9,722 nucleotides of DNA from Stagnihabitans sp043738565 (GTDB taxonomy: Bacteria; Pseudomonadota; Alphaproteobacteria; Rhodobacterales; Rhodobacteraceae), in contig JAYUGA010000270.1 in assembly GCA_043738565.1 (NCBI GenBank), positions 1 to 9,722 of the forward strand, written 5' to 3'. The notes beneath the pieces are model-generated. The model saw only the letters and a list, made by a program, of their open reading frames with translations. It was not told where the DNA came from and ran no database searches. The translations under genes and the position numbers were made by a program. Positions 1-7,790 of this stretch are shown here, piece by piece. Each line of letters begins with the position of its first letter. Position 1 is the first letter of the stretch.

Positions 1-1223
1 GTGGCGATTGCCGGGGCGGCAATGGTCGAGGCCGATTGCGCCGTGGTCAGGAGGTTGTAGATCGTATAGGGTTGCCGCCCGACCTCGGTGGTGATCCAGC
101 CTGCCAGAACCGCGACAAAGCCCGCAGGCCCCAGCAGAACCGCCACCCGGTGCAGCCCGCGCGTATCGTAGAGCCGCCCGCGTGTCCGCGCCCACAGGCC
201 CCAGAGGCCCAACCCCAGAATGGCAAAGCCCAGGCCGACCATGACCCGAAAGCTCCAGAACAGCACTGAAACGGGCGGCTCCTGGTCTTCCGGGATCGTG
301 TCGAGCCCGGCCAGCGGACCATGCAGGCTGCGGGTCAGGATCAGCGAGGACAGGTCGGAAATCTCCACCGTAAAGTCGATGCGCTTTTCGGCGGGGTTGG
401 GGATGCCGAACAGGATCAGCGGTGCGCCATCGGGGTAGCTGTCATAATGCCCCTCCATCGCCATGACTTTGGCGGGCTGATATTCCAGCGTGTTCAGCCC
501 TTGGGCATCGCCTGCCACAATCTGCATCGGGGCGACGACGGCAGACATCCACATTGCCATCGAGAACATCACTTTGGCACCGATGTTGCTGCGGTCGCGC
601 AGCAAGTGCCAGGCACCGACTGCACCCACCACCAGCGCGGTGGTCAGATAGGCCGCCAGTACCATATGGACCAGCCGGTAGGGGAAGGACGGGTTGAAGA
701 TCACCGCCCACCAGCTGACCACGGTGAACTGGCCTTGCGCATTGATCGCGTAGCCCGCAGGCGTCTGCATCCAGCTGTTGACCGACAGGATCCAGAAGGC
801 GGAAAAGAACGTGCCCGCCGCCACCATCAGGCTTGCGAAGAAATGCAGCCGCTCACCGACCCGCTGCCGCCCGAACAGCATGACACCCAGAAAGCCCGCC
901 TCGAGAAAGAAGGCCGACAGCACCTCATAGCCCATCAGGGGGCCGATGACCGGGCCGGCCTTGTCGGCAAACACGCTCCAGTTGGTGCCGAACTGGTAGG
1001 ACATCACGATGCCCGAGACGACACCCATGCCGAAGACTATGGCGAAGATCTTTTTCCAGTAGTTGAAGAGGTCGAGGTAAACGGGTCGCCCGGTTGCCAG
1101 ATGCAGCGCGTTCAGCACGGCCAGATAGCTGGCGAGGCCGATGGAAAAGGCCGGGAAGATGATGTGAAAGCTGATGGTAAAGCCAAACTGCATCCGTGCC
1201 AGAAGGAGCGGGTCGAGCGACAT
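1..1223 (-). CDS. cydA: Cytochrome bd-type quinol oxidase subunit I, partial (C-terminus beyond left edge)
   Basis: Inner-membrane subunit that oxidises quinol and carries the b558, b595 and d hemes of a terminal oxidase reducing O2 to water. 407 residues are visible without interruption; the C-terminus and presumably cydB lie beyond the left edge. Diagnostic residues are present: His20 in TISFHIIFPAFSIG (E. coli H19), the Glu100/Glu108 pair in YEVLSAFFLEAGF, His186 in RLVHMVLAAY, the quinol-site Lys252 and Glu257 in QPAKVMAMEG, Arg326/Met328 in SFRVMVG, and Glu380 in GWITTEVGRQP. The Q-loop after the quinol site is short, as in the cyanide-insensitive (CIO) branch. The family's usual GRQPW reads GRQPY here. 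The ATG at 1223 is preceded by an AAAGGA ribosome site and agrees with the family N-terminus. It follows the sugar operon on the same strand but after a 98-bp gap, so it is probably transcribed separately. The family call is secure; the CIO subtype is inferred. Confidence 0.95.
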   Translation of the reverse strand, partial: MSLDPLLLARMQFGFTISFHIIFPAFSIGLASYLAVLNALHLATGRPVYLDLFNYWKKIFAIVFGMGVVSGIVMSYQFGTNWSVFADKAGPVIGPLMGYEVLSAFFLEAGFLGVMLFGRQRVGERLHFFASLMVAAGTFFSAFWILSVNSWMQTPAGYAINAQGQFTVVSWWAVIFNPSFPYRLVHMVLAAYLTTALVVGAVGAWHLLRDRSNIGAKVMFSMAMWMSAVVAPMQIVAGDAQGLNTLEYQPAKVMAMEGHYDSYPDGAPLILFGIPNPAEKRIDFTVEISDLSSLILTRSLHGPLAGLDTIPEDQEPPVSVLFWSFRVMVGLGFAILGLGLWGLWARTRGRLYDTRGLHRVAVLLGPAGFVAVLAGWITTEVGRQPYTIYNLLTTAQSASTIAAPAIA

Positions 1224-1321
1224 GATCTTGTCCTTTTCTGCGATCGGGGCTGCGCAACTATTGCCGGAATTCGGGCAAAAAGACAGCACCACGATTTGTC
1301 GCAGGCACAGGATGAGCGGCC
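1224..1321 (-). promoter_or_regulatory. Intergenic leader of cydA with an 18-bp near-palindrome
   Basis: This 98-bp gap separates the end of the sugar operon from cydA and should hold the cydA promoter. At 1261-1278 is TTGCCGGAATTCGGGCAA, an inverted repeat in which 8 of 9 base pairs match, centred about 46 bases upstream of the cydA start. It does not match the FNR consensus (TTGAT-N4-ATCAA). No run of T follows it on the minus strand, so it does not look like a terminator of the upstream operon. An operator role is inference only. I could not assign -35 or -10 boxes. Confidence 0.35.
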
Positions 1322-2341
1322 CTAAAGCGTCACGACCTGCCCGGAGCGGATGCTTTCGTCGGCGGCCAGACAGATGCGCAGCGATGGCACCGCGTCCCGC
1401 ATATGGCGGTCAAGGTCGATATCTTCTGCGATCGCCCCCAGGACATGGGCCTGTTCGGCGTCGCACAAGCCCTGATGACCGGGTTCGTCCGGCATCTTGA
1501 TCAGCCGGTCGCCGTCCGGGCGATGCAGCAGGATGCCGCCGACTTTGGTATGGCCTTCCAGATCGGACGAGCCGCCCTGTGCGCCGCCAACAATCGACAC
1601 GGCACCGTTCGGGCTGATGATATCCTTCACGAAAAACGCGGTTTCCGACATCATCGGACCCCAGCCCGCCTCGTATCAGCCGACCGAGCCATCGTCGAAG
1701 ATCACCTGGAACTGGCGATAATTGTACATTTCGGGGGCGATTTCAGAGGTCAGCCGCAGGCCCATGCCATGCACGCGCAGAGGCCGGGCGTCGGTAATCT
1801 GGCACATGACATCGACGTAATGCACGCCGCAATCGACGATGGGCGAGGTGGTCTGCAACAGCGCCTTGTGAACCTGCCGCACGGGGCCATGCGACTGCTG
1901 GTTCAGGTTCATCCGAAAGACATAGGGCCCGACCAAGGCTCGCGCTTCTGCGATCAGGCGCTGCCAGGACGGATGGTGGCGCAGGATATAGCTGACAACC
2001 AGTTTGCGGCCGGTGCGGCGGGCGGTGGCCACGACATGCTCGGCATCGGCCACGGTGGTGGAGAGCGACTTTTCGACAAAGACATGGGCACCGTGTTCCA
2101 TCGCCTGAACGGCCAGATCGGCGTGGCTGTCGGAATAGGAGGCGATCACGACCAGATCAGGTTTCGTGTGCAGACCTTCTGACAGGGTGCGGAAACGGGG
2201 GTAGGATTGCAGTTCGGGCGGCAGGTCGATGTCGGAGCGGGTGACGAGGCCGACAATCTGCGCTTGCGGGGTGTGGTGGTGGGCCAGCGCGTGGCTGCGG
2301 CCCATGTTACCCAAGCCGATGATCAGAACCCGGGTCGTCAT
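1322..2341 (-). pseudogene. Gfo/Idh/MocA-family oxidoreductase with one in-frame stop (last gene of the sugar operon)
   Basis: NAD(P)-dependent sugar or polyol dehydrogenase family. The N-terminal Rossmann motif is GLGNMG (residues 9-14). The catalytic-lysine motif is EKS (Glu90-Lys91-Ser92) where the family nearly always has EKP, possibly another missense change. The C-terminal domain shows the Asp170/His174 pair in DCGVHYVD, and the protein ends in the typical SIRSGQVVTL. Intended length is 339 residues. A TGA at 1676-1678 interrupts codon 222 in the context GSVG*YEAGWGPM; the frame continues unchanged for 117 more codons, and tryptophan (TGG) is expected there. The ATG at 2341 has a GGAG ribosome site and begins three bases after the permease 2 stop, so the two were co-transcribed. 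As written, the product would lose its C-terminal third. The substrate is unknown. Confidence 0.85.
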
Positions 2342-2344
2342 GGA

Positions 2345-3316
2345 CTAGCTCCGCTCGGTCAGGCGGAAATACAAGGCGGTGGCGGCGAGGTTGATCAGGC
2401 CGAACAGGATGCGCCGCGCACCTTCGGGCATGTGCAGCAGGGTGAGCATGGTGGTCAGCACGGTCAGGATCAATGCGCCGACAATGGTGCCGCCATAACC
2501 GCTGCGGCCGCCGAAGATCGAGGTGCCGCCGACCACTGCCGCCGCGACCGAGGGCAGATCCAACGGAAGCGCCAGTGACAGCGCCGGGGTTTTGACAAGG
2601 CCCAGATACAGCAGCCCGGTGACCCCGGCGATGACGCCGGACAGGGAATACAGTGCCAGATAGACCTGCCAGCCGTGTACGCCGGACAACCGCGCCGCGT
2701 TCTCGTTTGATCCGATGGCATAGAGCAGGCGCCCAAAGCCGGTGCGCCTTTTGCCTCAGATCAGCAGGGCGGCGAAGGGCACGAACAGCACCAGACCATT
2801 GAGCATTCCGACAGTGCGGCCAGTGCCGAACCAGACCAGAAAGTCCGGGATATAGGTTCCGGTCGAGATAACATAGCGCTGATAAACCAGCAGACAGCCG
2901 GTGGCGATCAGCCCGGTGCCCAGCGTCGTGATCAGCGGATGGACCCGGCAGATTGCCACGCCAAAGCCGTTGGACAGACCGATGAGGGCGGCACAGGCTA
3001 AGGCTACCACCACGGCTACGGGCACGCCGATCAGCGGCGAAAGGGTTGCGATGACATAGGCCGCAATCGCCGCCGCCGTGCCCGCCGACAGGTCGATGCC
3101 GCCGGTCAGCATGGTCAGGGTCTGACACGAAGCCAGCATCGCCAGCGGGCTGGCGAGTTTGATGGCATTGGCCAGCCAGAGCCGGTTGATGATGCCGGGG
3201 TTCATCGCCTACAACAGGCCCAAAAGCGCGATCAGCAGCAGGATCAGCGGGGCCAGCGGGTTGTTGGCCAGGAAGCGGCCAAGACGGGCGAGGGGCGGGG
3301 CGTCGGTCATCGTCAT
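2345..3316 (-). pseudogene. CUT2 (ribose-type) sugar ABC transporter permease 2, two in-frame stops
   Basis: Integral membrane permease of the RbsC/AraH type. Visible family blocks are LTMLTGGIDLSAG near the N-terminus, LITTLGTGLIATG, the cytoplasmic loop FGRLLYAIGSNENAARLSG and GGTSIFGGRSGYGGT, with hydrophobic segments between them. Intended length is 323 residues. Two stops break it: TAG at 3209-3211 (codon 36, in LLGLL*AMNPG) and TGA at 2756-2758 (codon 187, in ALLI*GKRRTGFG). The frame is unchanged across both and both flanks match the family, so these are point lesions. Tryptophan would fit both places, less certainly the first. The ATG at 3316 overlaps the permease 1 stop (ATGA), which indicates translational coupling; a second ATG at 3310 is possible. 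As written no full permease can be made, unless an internal restart occurs at Met38. Confidence 0.85.
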
Positions 3317-4317
3317 GCCTTGCGCCCCCTTGTTGCCAGCACGCCGCCGAACATCACCACGACGACCATGACCGAGCCTTCGACGATGGTGGTCACGTTG
3401 GGGTCCACCGACAGCAAGGTCAGGTCCATCCGCACCAGCCGCAGCACGAAGACGGCGAGGATCGGGCCCAGCAACCCTCCACGCCCGCCGCCCAGAACGA
3501 CACCGCCCAGAACGACACCGCCCAGCACCAAGCCGCCCAGCACCACGGCGGCGACGGTGGCCAGAAGATAAGGGCCGGGGATCGGCTCGCCAATGCCGGT
3601 GGACATGGTGACGGACAGGCCGCCCAGGGCGGCAAAGAGGCCGGTGACGGCATAGGCGGCGATCTTGGTGCGCCCGACCGGCACGCCAGCGCGGAAGGCG
3701 GCCAAAGCATCCGAGCCGATGGCGTAGAACATCAGGCCCAGTTTTGCGCGGCGGATCGGCAGCCAGATCAGGGCGAGACAGGCCAGAAGGAAGACCAGCG
3801 ATTTCGGCAGCCATTGGGTCAGGGCAGCGGGGATGCCAGGCAGGGTGACGCCGCCGACGATCAGGTCGCGCGGCCAGGGTGCGGCAGAACCGCCCGCCGC
3901 GTTCAGGATCAACAAGGCGGCACCTTGCCAGACGAACAACATCGCCAGCGTGACGACGATATCGGGCACCCGGGTCACGACGATCAGCGTGCCGTTGAGC
4001 GCCCCCATTGCAGCGCCGAGGAGCAGAACGGAAAGAACGACCGGCGCCGATTGGCCAACCGTCGCGCTGTCCATCAGTTGGGCGGCGCTGGCGCTGCACA
4101 CCGCCATCATAGAGGTGAGGGACAGGTCGATGCCGCCGGCGATCACCGCCACCGGCATGCCCAAAGTGGCCAGCGCAAAGGGCGAATCGGCGCGGCCAAG
4201 TGAGTCCGGCCCCGACACGCCGAAATCGGGCTGGATCAGTTTTGTGGCCAACAGCAGCAGGGCCAGCAGAGCACCAAGGCCAAGGGTCCAGCCGTTGTCG
4301 AACAGGAATCGGGTCAT
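3313..4317 (-). CDS. CUT2 (ribose-type) sugar ABC transporter permease 1, intact
   Basis: Integral membrane subunit of the same importer, 334 residues, uninterrupted. It shows the family blocks VAVIAGGIDLSLTSMM, GALNGTLIVVTRVPDIVVTLAM, the cytoplasmic loop LGLMFYAIGSDALAAFRAG and GGGRGGLLGPILAVFVLRL, with many hydrophobic segments. The ATG at 4317 overlaps the ATPase stop (ATGA) and has an AAAGG ribosome site. Unusual: between AAVVLGG and the GGRGG motif there is an extra run of VLGG units, encoded by four tandem 15-bp repeats (3488-3547). Family members normally have a single short link of the form VVLGGT-x-GGRG, so about ten residues look inserted. The frame is kept, but the insertion falls in the conserved C-terminal signature region and may impair function. 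It likely forms a heterodimer with permease 2. Confidence 0.92.
   Translation of the reverse strand: MTRFLFDNGWTLGLGALLALLLLATKLIQPDFGVSGPDSLGRADSPFALATLGMPVAVIAGGIDLSLTSMMAVCSASAAQLMDSATVGQSAPVVLSVLLLGAAMGALNGTLIVVTRVPDIVVTLAMLFVWQGAALLILNAAGGSAAPWPRDLIVGGVTLPGIPAALTQWLPKSLVFLLACLALIWLPIRRAKLGLMFYAIGSDALAAFRAGVPVGRTKIAAYAVTGLFAALGGLSVTMSTGIGEPIPGPYLLATVAAVVLGGLVLGGVVLGGVVLGGGRGGLLGPILAVFVLRLVRMDLTLLSVDPNVTTIVEGSVMVVVVMFGGVLATRGRKA
3488..3547. repeat. Four tandem 15-bp repeats inside permease 1
   Basis: The units begin at 3488, 3503, 3518 and 3533. The first two are identical (CCGCCCAGAACGACA); the last two share their first eight bases with these and differ only slightly from each other (CCGCCCAGCACCAAG and CCGCCCAGCACCACG). 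On the minus strand they encode repeats of the five-residue unit VLGGV/VLGGL. Because the unit is a multiple of three, changes in copy number keep the reading frame. The identical pair suggests a recent duplication by slippage. Confidence 0.9.
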
Positions 4318-5789
4318 GCTTGGGCCTTTTCGGTCAGGCCATAGGCCGCCCTTAGCAGCGTGGGTTCATCGGCATCGGCGGCCTCGGCCATGCCCACCAC
4401 GCGGCCATTGAAGATCACCACGGCGCGGTCACAGGCGAGGCGCACTTCGGCCAGTTCGGAGGTGTGGAACAGGACGGCAGCGCCCTGATCGGCCTGATCG
4501 CGGACCAGCGCGTCGATCTGCCGCTTGGTACGGATGTCGATGCCGCGGGTCGGGTCGAACAGCAGCAGGGTCTGCACGCATTTGGCGATCCAGCGGGCAA
4601 TCGTCACCTTTTGCTGGTTGCCGCACCAGGCGGCGGACCTCGCCTTGCGCAGGCATGTCGATTTGCAGGCGGGCGATTGCGGCTGCAACCCGCGCATCCT
4701 CATCCGCTTTCGGGATCATGCCCCAGTTGCGCAAACCCGCCACCAGTCGCAGCGCGATGTTTTCCCGCACCGAGCGTGGCATCAGCGAGGCCCGCGCCCG
4801 GTCGCGGGGGACCAAGGACAGGCCGGCGGCGATGGCGTCGGCGGGGTGGCGGAAGCTGGCGGGCTGGCAATCAATTTCAACGGTCCCTGTGGTGGCCCTC
4901 CGGTTGCCCGCCAACACGTCAAACAATTCGTCCTGCCCCTGACCTTCCAGCGCCACGACGGCCAGAACCTCGCCCTTGTGCAAGGCAAACGAGACATCGG
5001 TCAGCCGCGGCCCGGCGCCAAGACTGCGCAGGCGGGGCAGGGTGATGGGCAGCGGCGTTGCCACCGGCGTGGCGGATTTGGCGGGGGTCAGGTCGGCATC
5101 CAACATCATCTCGACAATCCGTTCCTCGATCCCTGGCGCGATGGGCAGGCTGCCGACCGTAACCCCATCGCGCAACACGGTGGCGCTGTCGCACAAGGTG
5201 GCAATCTCGGTGAAGCGGTGCGAGATCTAGATGACCGAGCGGCCCGCATCGGCCAGTTGCCGCACCGCGCGCAGCACACGCTCGACAAGTTCGTCGGCAG
5301 GGCGGCGGTCATCTCTTCCAAGAGCAGGACATCGGGTTCGGAGGCCAAAGCGCGGGCCAGATCGAGGATGCGCAGGGTGGCGAGCGGCAGTTGGCCGATC
5401 ATGTCATCCATGCGAAGGTCGGGGAAGCCCAGTTCGGCGACCCAATGGCGGAAGGCTTCGGCGGGGGTATTGCCGAGCCGCAGACTGTCGGCCACGTCAA
5501 GATCGGGGATCAAGGATGGTTCCTGATAGACCGGCACCAGCCCCGACTGCCGCGCCTCGGCAGGTGAGCCGACACGGCTGTCGCGGCCCTTGATGCGGAC
5601 ATGGCCGCTGTCGGGCTGCAACGCCCCGGTCAGGATCTTGACGAAGGTCGATTTGCCCGCGCCGTTCGCCCCCATCAGGGCGACGATCTCGCCCTTGTTG
5701 ACGCGCAAGGATGCGTCGCGCAGGGCCAGCACCGCGCCCAAGGATTTCGACACGGCTTTGGCGTCCAGAACGGGAATGTCGTCATTCAT
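4314..5789 (-). pseudogene. CUT2 sugar ABC transporter ATPase (two nucleotide-binding domains), two frameshifts and one stop
   Basis: ATP-hydrolysing subunit of the importer, RbsA-like, of the subfamily with EMTAALP after Walker B. Intended length is about 492 residues. Domain 1 has Walker A GANGAGKST (40-48), Q-loop Gln89, and LLLEEMTAALP (155-165), where the Walker B Asp is Glu. Domain 2 has the degenerate P-loop region VVALEGQGQDELFDVLAG, normal for this subfamily, and DPTRGIDIRTK. Lesions: a one-base deletion near 5295 (CCGGAC to CCGAC) after residue 165; TAG at 5227-5229 in SVI*ISHR, where an aromatic residue is usual; and a net two-base loss near 4626-4630 that destroys the domain 2 signature (RRL then CGNQQKV instead of LSGGNQQKV). 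I chose the ATG at 5789, 22 bases after the binding-protein stop; a GTG at 5819 is an alternative. The end overlaps permease 1 by ATGA. Confidence 0.88.
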
Positions 5790-5811
5790 CCGGTAGGTCC
5801 AAATGCCCTGT

Positions 5812-6829
5812 TCATTCACCCGGCCCTTTGCAGGCGATGATCTGTTCCATCGAATAGGTGGTCCAGTTCGGGATCGAAACCGAAACCGGCCATTCTGGGT
5901 TCAGGCTGGGGTTCTGGGCGGCGGCAATCGAGGCTTTGCCGGCTTCCGGCGTGTTGTCCCACAGCACCGGGTCAACCAGAACGGTGTGGTCCTTCGGCGC
6001 TTTGCCATCGAGGATTTGCAGCGCCAGTGCGACGCCCGCACCACCGACCAAGCCGGGGTTGGTGACGGCGGCGCCTTTCAACCCCGCGACGGTCGCCATT
6101 TGGCCGACGAAGCCTTCGTTATCCGCGCCGATGATCGGCACCATCGGCGCACCCGATTCAGTGAACGCATCCACGGTCACATTGTCGATGCCGCTGGTCC
6201 AGACGCCGTCTAACTTGGCCCCCGAGGCGATGATGTCGTTGATCTGCTGCTTGCCCTGATCCTGCTGCCAGCCGGTGAACACCTCTTGTGCCATCGTCAC
6301 ACCCGGGAATTCGGCCAAAGCCCTCTTGATGCCCTTGTCGCGGGCATTGTCAGCGCCCGCGCCCGTAGCACCGCGCACATAGACCACGGCACCCTTGCCG
6401 CCGATCTGCAGGAACAGCCATTTCGCACCGAGATAGGCGTATTCTTCCCGGTTGTTCGAGATGATATAGGCCGAAAGTTCCGTTAGCGCCTGATCGACCG
6501 CCACCACGACGATGCCCTTGTCGGTCGCCTCTTTGATCGCGGCGTTGATGCGTCGGCATTAGCCCGGTTGACCACGATGGCGTTGACGCCCGCCTGGATC
6601 AGGTTGCGGATATCCTCCAGTTGCCCCGCTGCATCGGTGTTGCGGTGGGCGATGTTTAGGCTGGCAACTCGCCCGAGGTCAAAGCCTGCGCCTTCATCGC
6701 GCAGACCATTTCCTCGCGCCAGCCATTGCCCTGCACGGTGTTCGAGATGCCGATCTTGTAGCCCTCAGCGCTCGCCATGCCACCAAAGCTGGCGGCCATA
6801 ACAGCGGTTCCAAGCAAAAGTTTCTTCAT
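5812..6829 (-). pseudogene. Periplasmic sugar-binding protein of the CUT2 importer, two frameshifts
   Basis: Solute-binding protein of the ribose/galactose type (Peripla_BP_4 fold). Residues 1-21 form a clear signal peptide: two lysines, a hydrophobic core, and cleavage after ASA. The mature start GYKIGISNTVQGNGWREEM is typical. One base is missing near 6667 (GAGGTT expected, GAGTT seen), giving a TAA at 6656-6658. The second frame carries SLNIAHRNTDAAGQ to VVNRANADA, then another base is missing near 6550 (GCCATC expected, GCATC seen). The third frame carries AINAAIKEATDKG to the end, including GADNEGFVGQ. Both shifts have the same sign, so they do not compensate. Intended length is about 339 residues. 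The ATG at 6829 has a strong GGGAGG site. It starts 38 bases after the epimerase stop. The substrate is not evident. As written, only about 57 residues would be exported. Confidence 0.88.
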
Positions 6830-6836
6830 TGGTAAT

Positions 6837-6842
6837 CCTCCC
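6837..6842 (-). promoter_or_regulatory. Strong ribosome binding site of the binding-protein gene
   Basis: GGGAGG on the minus strand, seven bases upstream of the ATG at 6829. It fixes that start and fits the high expression usual for binding proteins, even though the gene downstream is frameshifted. Confidence 0.75.
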
Positions 6843-6867
6843 TCTCAGGTTTGGTTGTCGCATCGTC

Positions 6868-7779
6868 CTACTTGACGAAGGGGCGAAGGACGTCTCTCGC
6901 CTGCAGAAATCCGCGTTTGATGTTGTCCTGCGACCCTTCGAAATTGCGGTCCTCGTGTTCAACGATCACCGGGCCATCATACCCGGCCCGGTGGAGCCCC
7001 GAAAAAACCTCGGCCCAGTCTAGGTCGCCCAACCCCGGCATTCGTGGCACCTGCCAGCCGATTCCCAAGGACATGGTACCGTTTTCGTACAGCCCGTCGC
7101 GGTCGATCATCAGGTCTTTGGCATGGACATGCACCATTTTTGCGCCAAACTCGCGCAGGAAGCGGGGCTGGTCGATCATTTGCCAGACCAGATGGCTGGG
7201 GTCGTAGTTCATGCCGACATTTTCCCAAGTCTCAAAGATGCGCCGCCAGATTTTCGGGGCGTAGGCAATGTTGTGACCGCCGGGCCATTCGTCCTGCGAA
7301 AAGATCATCGGGCAGTTTTCGAAGGCCAAGATGACGCCGTGGTCGCGGGCATGGGCGATGACGGCGGGGAAAATCTGCAGGGCACGCTGCCAGTTCTGGT
7401 CGACGGTCAGCGTGCGGTCGCCACCCATGAAAGTGTTGACGACGGGAACCTTCATCATCGCCGCCGCCGTGATCACCTGTTGCAGATGCGTTAAGATGGC
7501 GTCACGATGGGCCGCGTCGGGGTGCAAGGGGTTGGGGTAAAAGCCGAGGCCTGAAATGGTGATGCCCCGTTCGGCCAGTTCCGCGCGGATCTCGCTGGCT
7601 TTGGTTTTGGTCATATCCTCGACGGCGACAGGGCACGTTCCGGCATAGCGCCGCGTCTCGCCACCCGAATTGGGCCAGCAGGCAATCTCCAGCGCCTCGA
7701 AACCCACCGAAGCGGACCAGTTGGCTACCTCTGACAGGGTGGCGTCGGCAAAGGGAACGGTCAGCAGACCCAGTCTCAC
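6868..7779 (-). CDS. Sugar phosphate isomerase/epimerase (xylose isomerase-like TIM barrel), intact
   Basis: 303 residues, uninterrupted, AP-endonuclease-2/xylose-isomerase-like superfamily. Enzymes of this fold bind a divalent metal and isomerise, epimerise or dehydrate sugars and keto-sugars in the cytoplasm. Likely metal ligands are Glu154 (LAFENCPM), Asp193 (MNYDPSHLVWQ), His219 (MVHVHAKD) and Glu274 (VIVEHEDRNF), in the usual order and spacing. The start is a GTG at 7779; it is chosen because AGGAGG (7785-7790) lies just upstream and because MRLGLLTVPF is the expected first beta strand. That AGGAGG overlaps the stop of the preceding dehydrogenase, so the two genes are coupled. It sits between a Gfo/Idh dehydrogenase and a sugar-binding protein, which suggests it acts on the imported sugar or its oxidised (keto) form. 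The exact reaction is unknown. It is one of only two intact genes of this operon. Confidence 0.93.
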   Translation of the reverse strand: MRLGLLTVPFADATLSEVANWSASVGFEALEIACWPNSGGETRRYAGTCPVAVEDMTKTKASEIRAELAERGITISGLGFYPNPLHPDAAHRDAILTHLQQVITAAAMMKVPVVNTFMGGDRTLTVDQNWQRALQIFPAVIAHARDHGVILAFENCPMIFSQDEWPGGHNIAYAPKIWRRIFETWENVGMNYDPSHLVWQMIDQPRFLREFGAKMVHVHAKDLMIDRDGLYENGTMSLGIGWQVPRMPGLGDLDWAEVFSGLHRAGYDGPVIVEHEDRNFEGSQDNIKRGFLQARDVLRPFVK

Positions 7780-7784
7780 GGCAG

Positions 7785-7790
7785 CCTCCT
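7785..7790 (-). promoter_or_regulatory. AGGAGG ribosome binding site of the epimerase, overlapping the upstream stop codon
   Basis: A perfect AGGAGG on the minus strand, five bases before the GTG start at 7779. Its first two bases are the last two of the TAG stop (7789-7791) of the preceding dehydrogenase. It decides the non-ATG start of the epimerase. Confidence 0.85.

Noticed and set aside
321..1325. Long plus-strand open frame (334 codons) opposite cydA
   Set aside because: It is the antisense shadow of a highly conserved minus-strand gene in GC-rich DNA. The translation is rich in His, Gln, Arg and Asp and resembles no protein family.
1676..1678. TGA as a selenocysteine codon in the first dehydrogenase
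   Set aside because: The context expects Trp, the family is not known for selenocysteine, and similar stops in neighbouring genes have a simpler common explanation.
1403..2182. Plus-strand open frame opposite the first dehydrogenase, and similar ones at 4525-5526 and 8117-8998
   Set aside because: All lie antisense to recognisable minus-strand genes, have no ribosome sites of note, and have low-complexity compositions typical of shadow frames.
3209..4099. Minus-strand alternative frame inside the permease genes (296 codons)
   Set aside because: It is Arg- and Pro-rich and overlaps the well-supported permease 1 in another frame.
4626..5300. Programmed ribosomal frameshifting in the ATPase
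   Set aside because: There is no slippery heptamer at the shifts, and a single mechanism would not explain a one-base loss, a two-base loss and a TAG in one gene.
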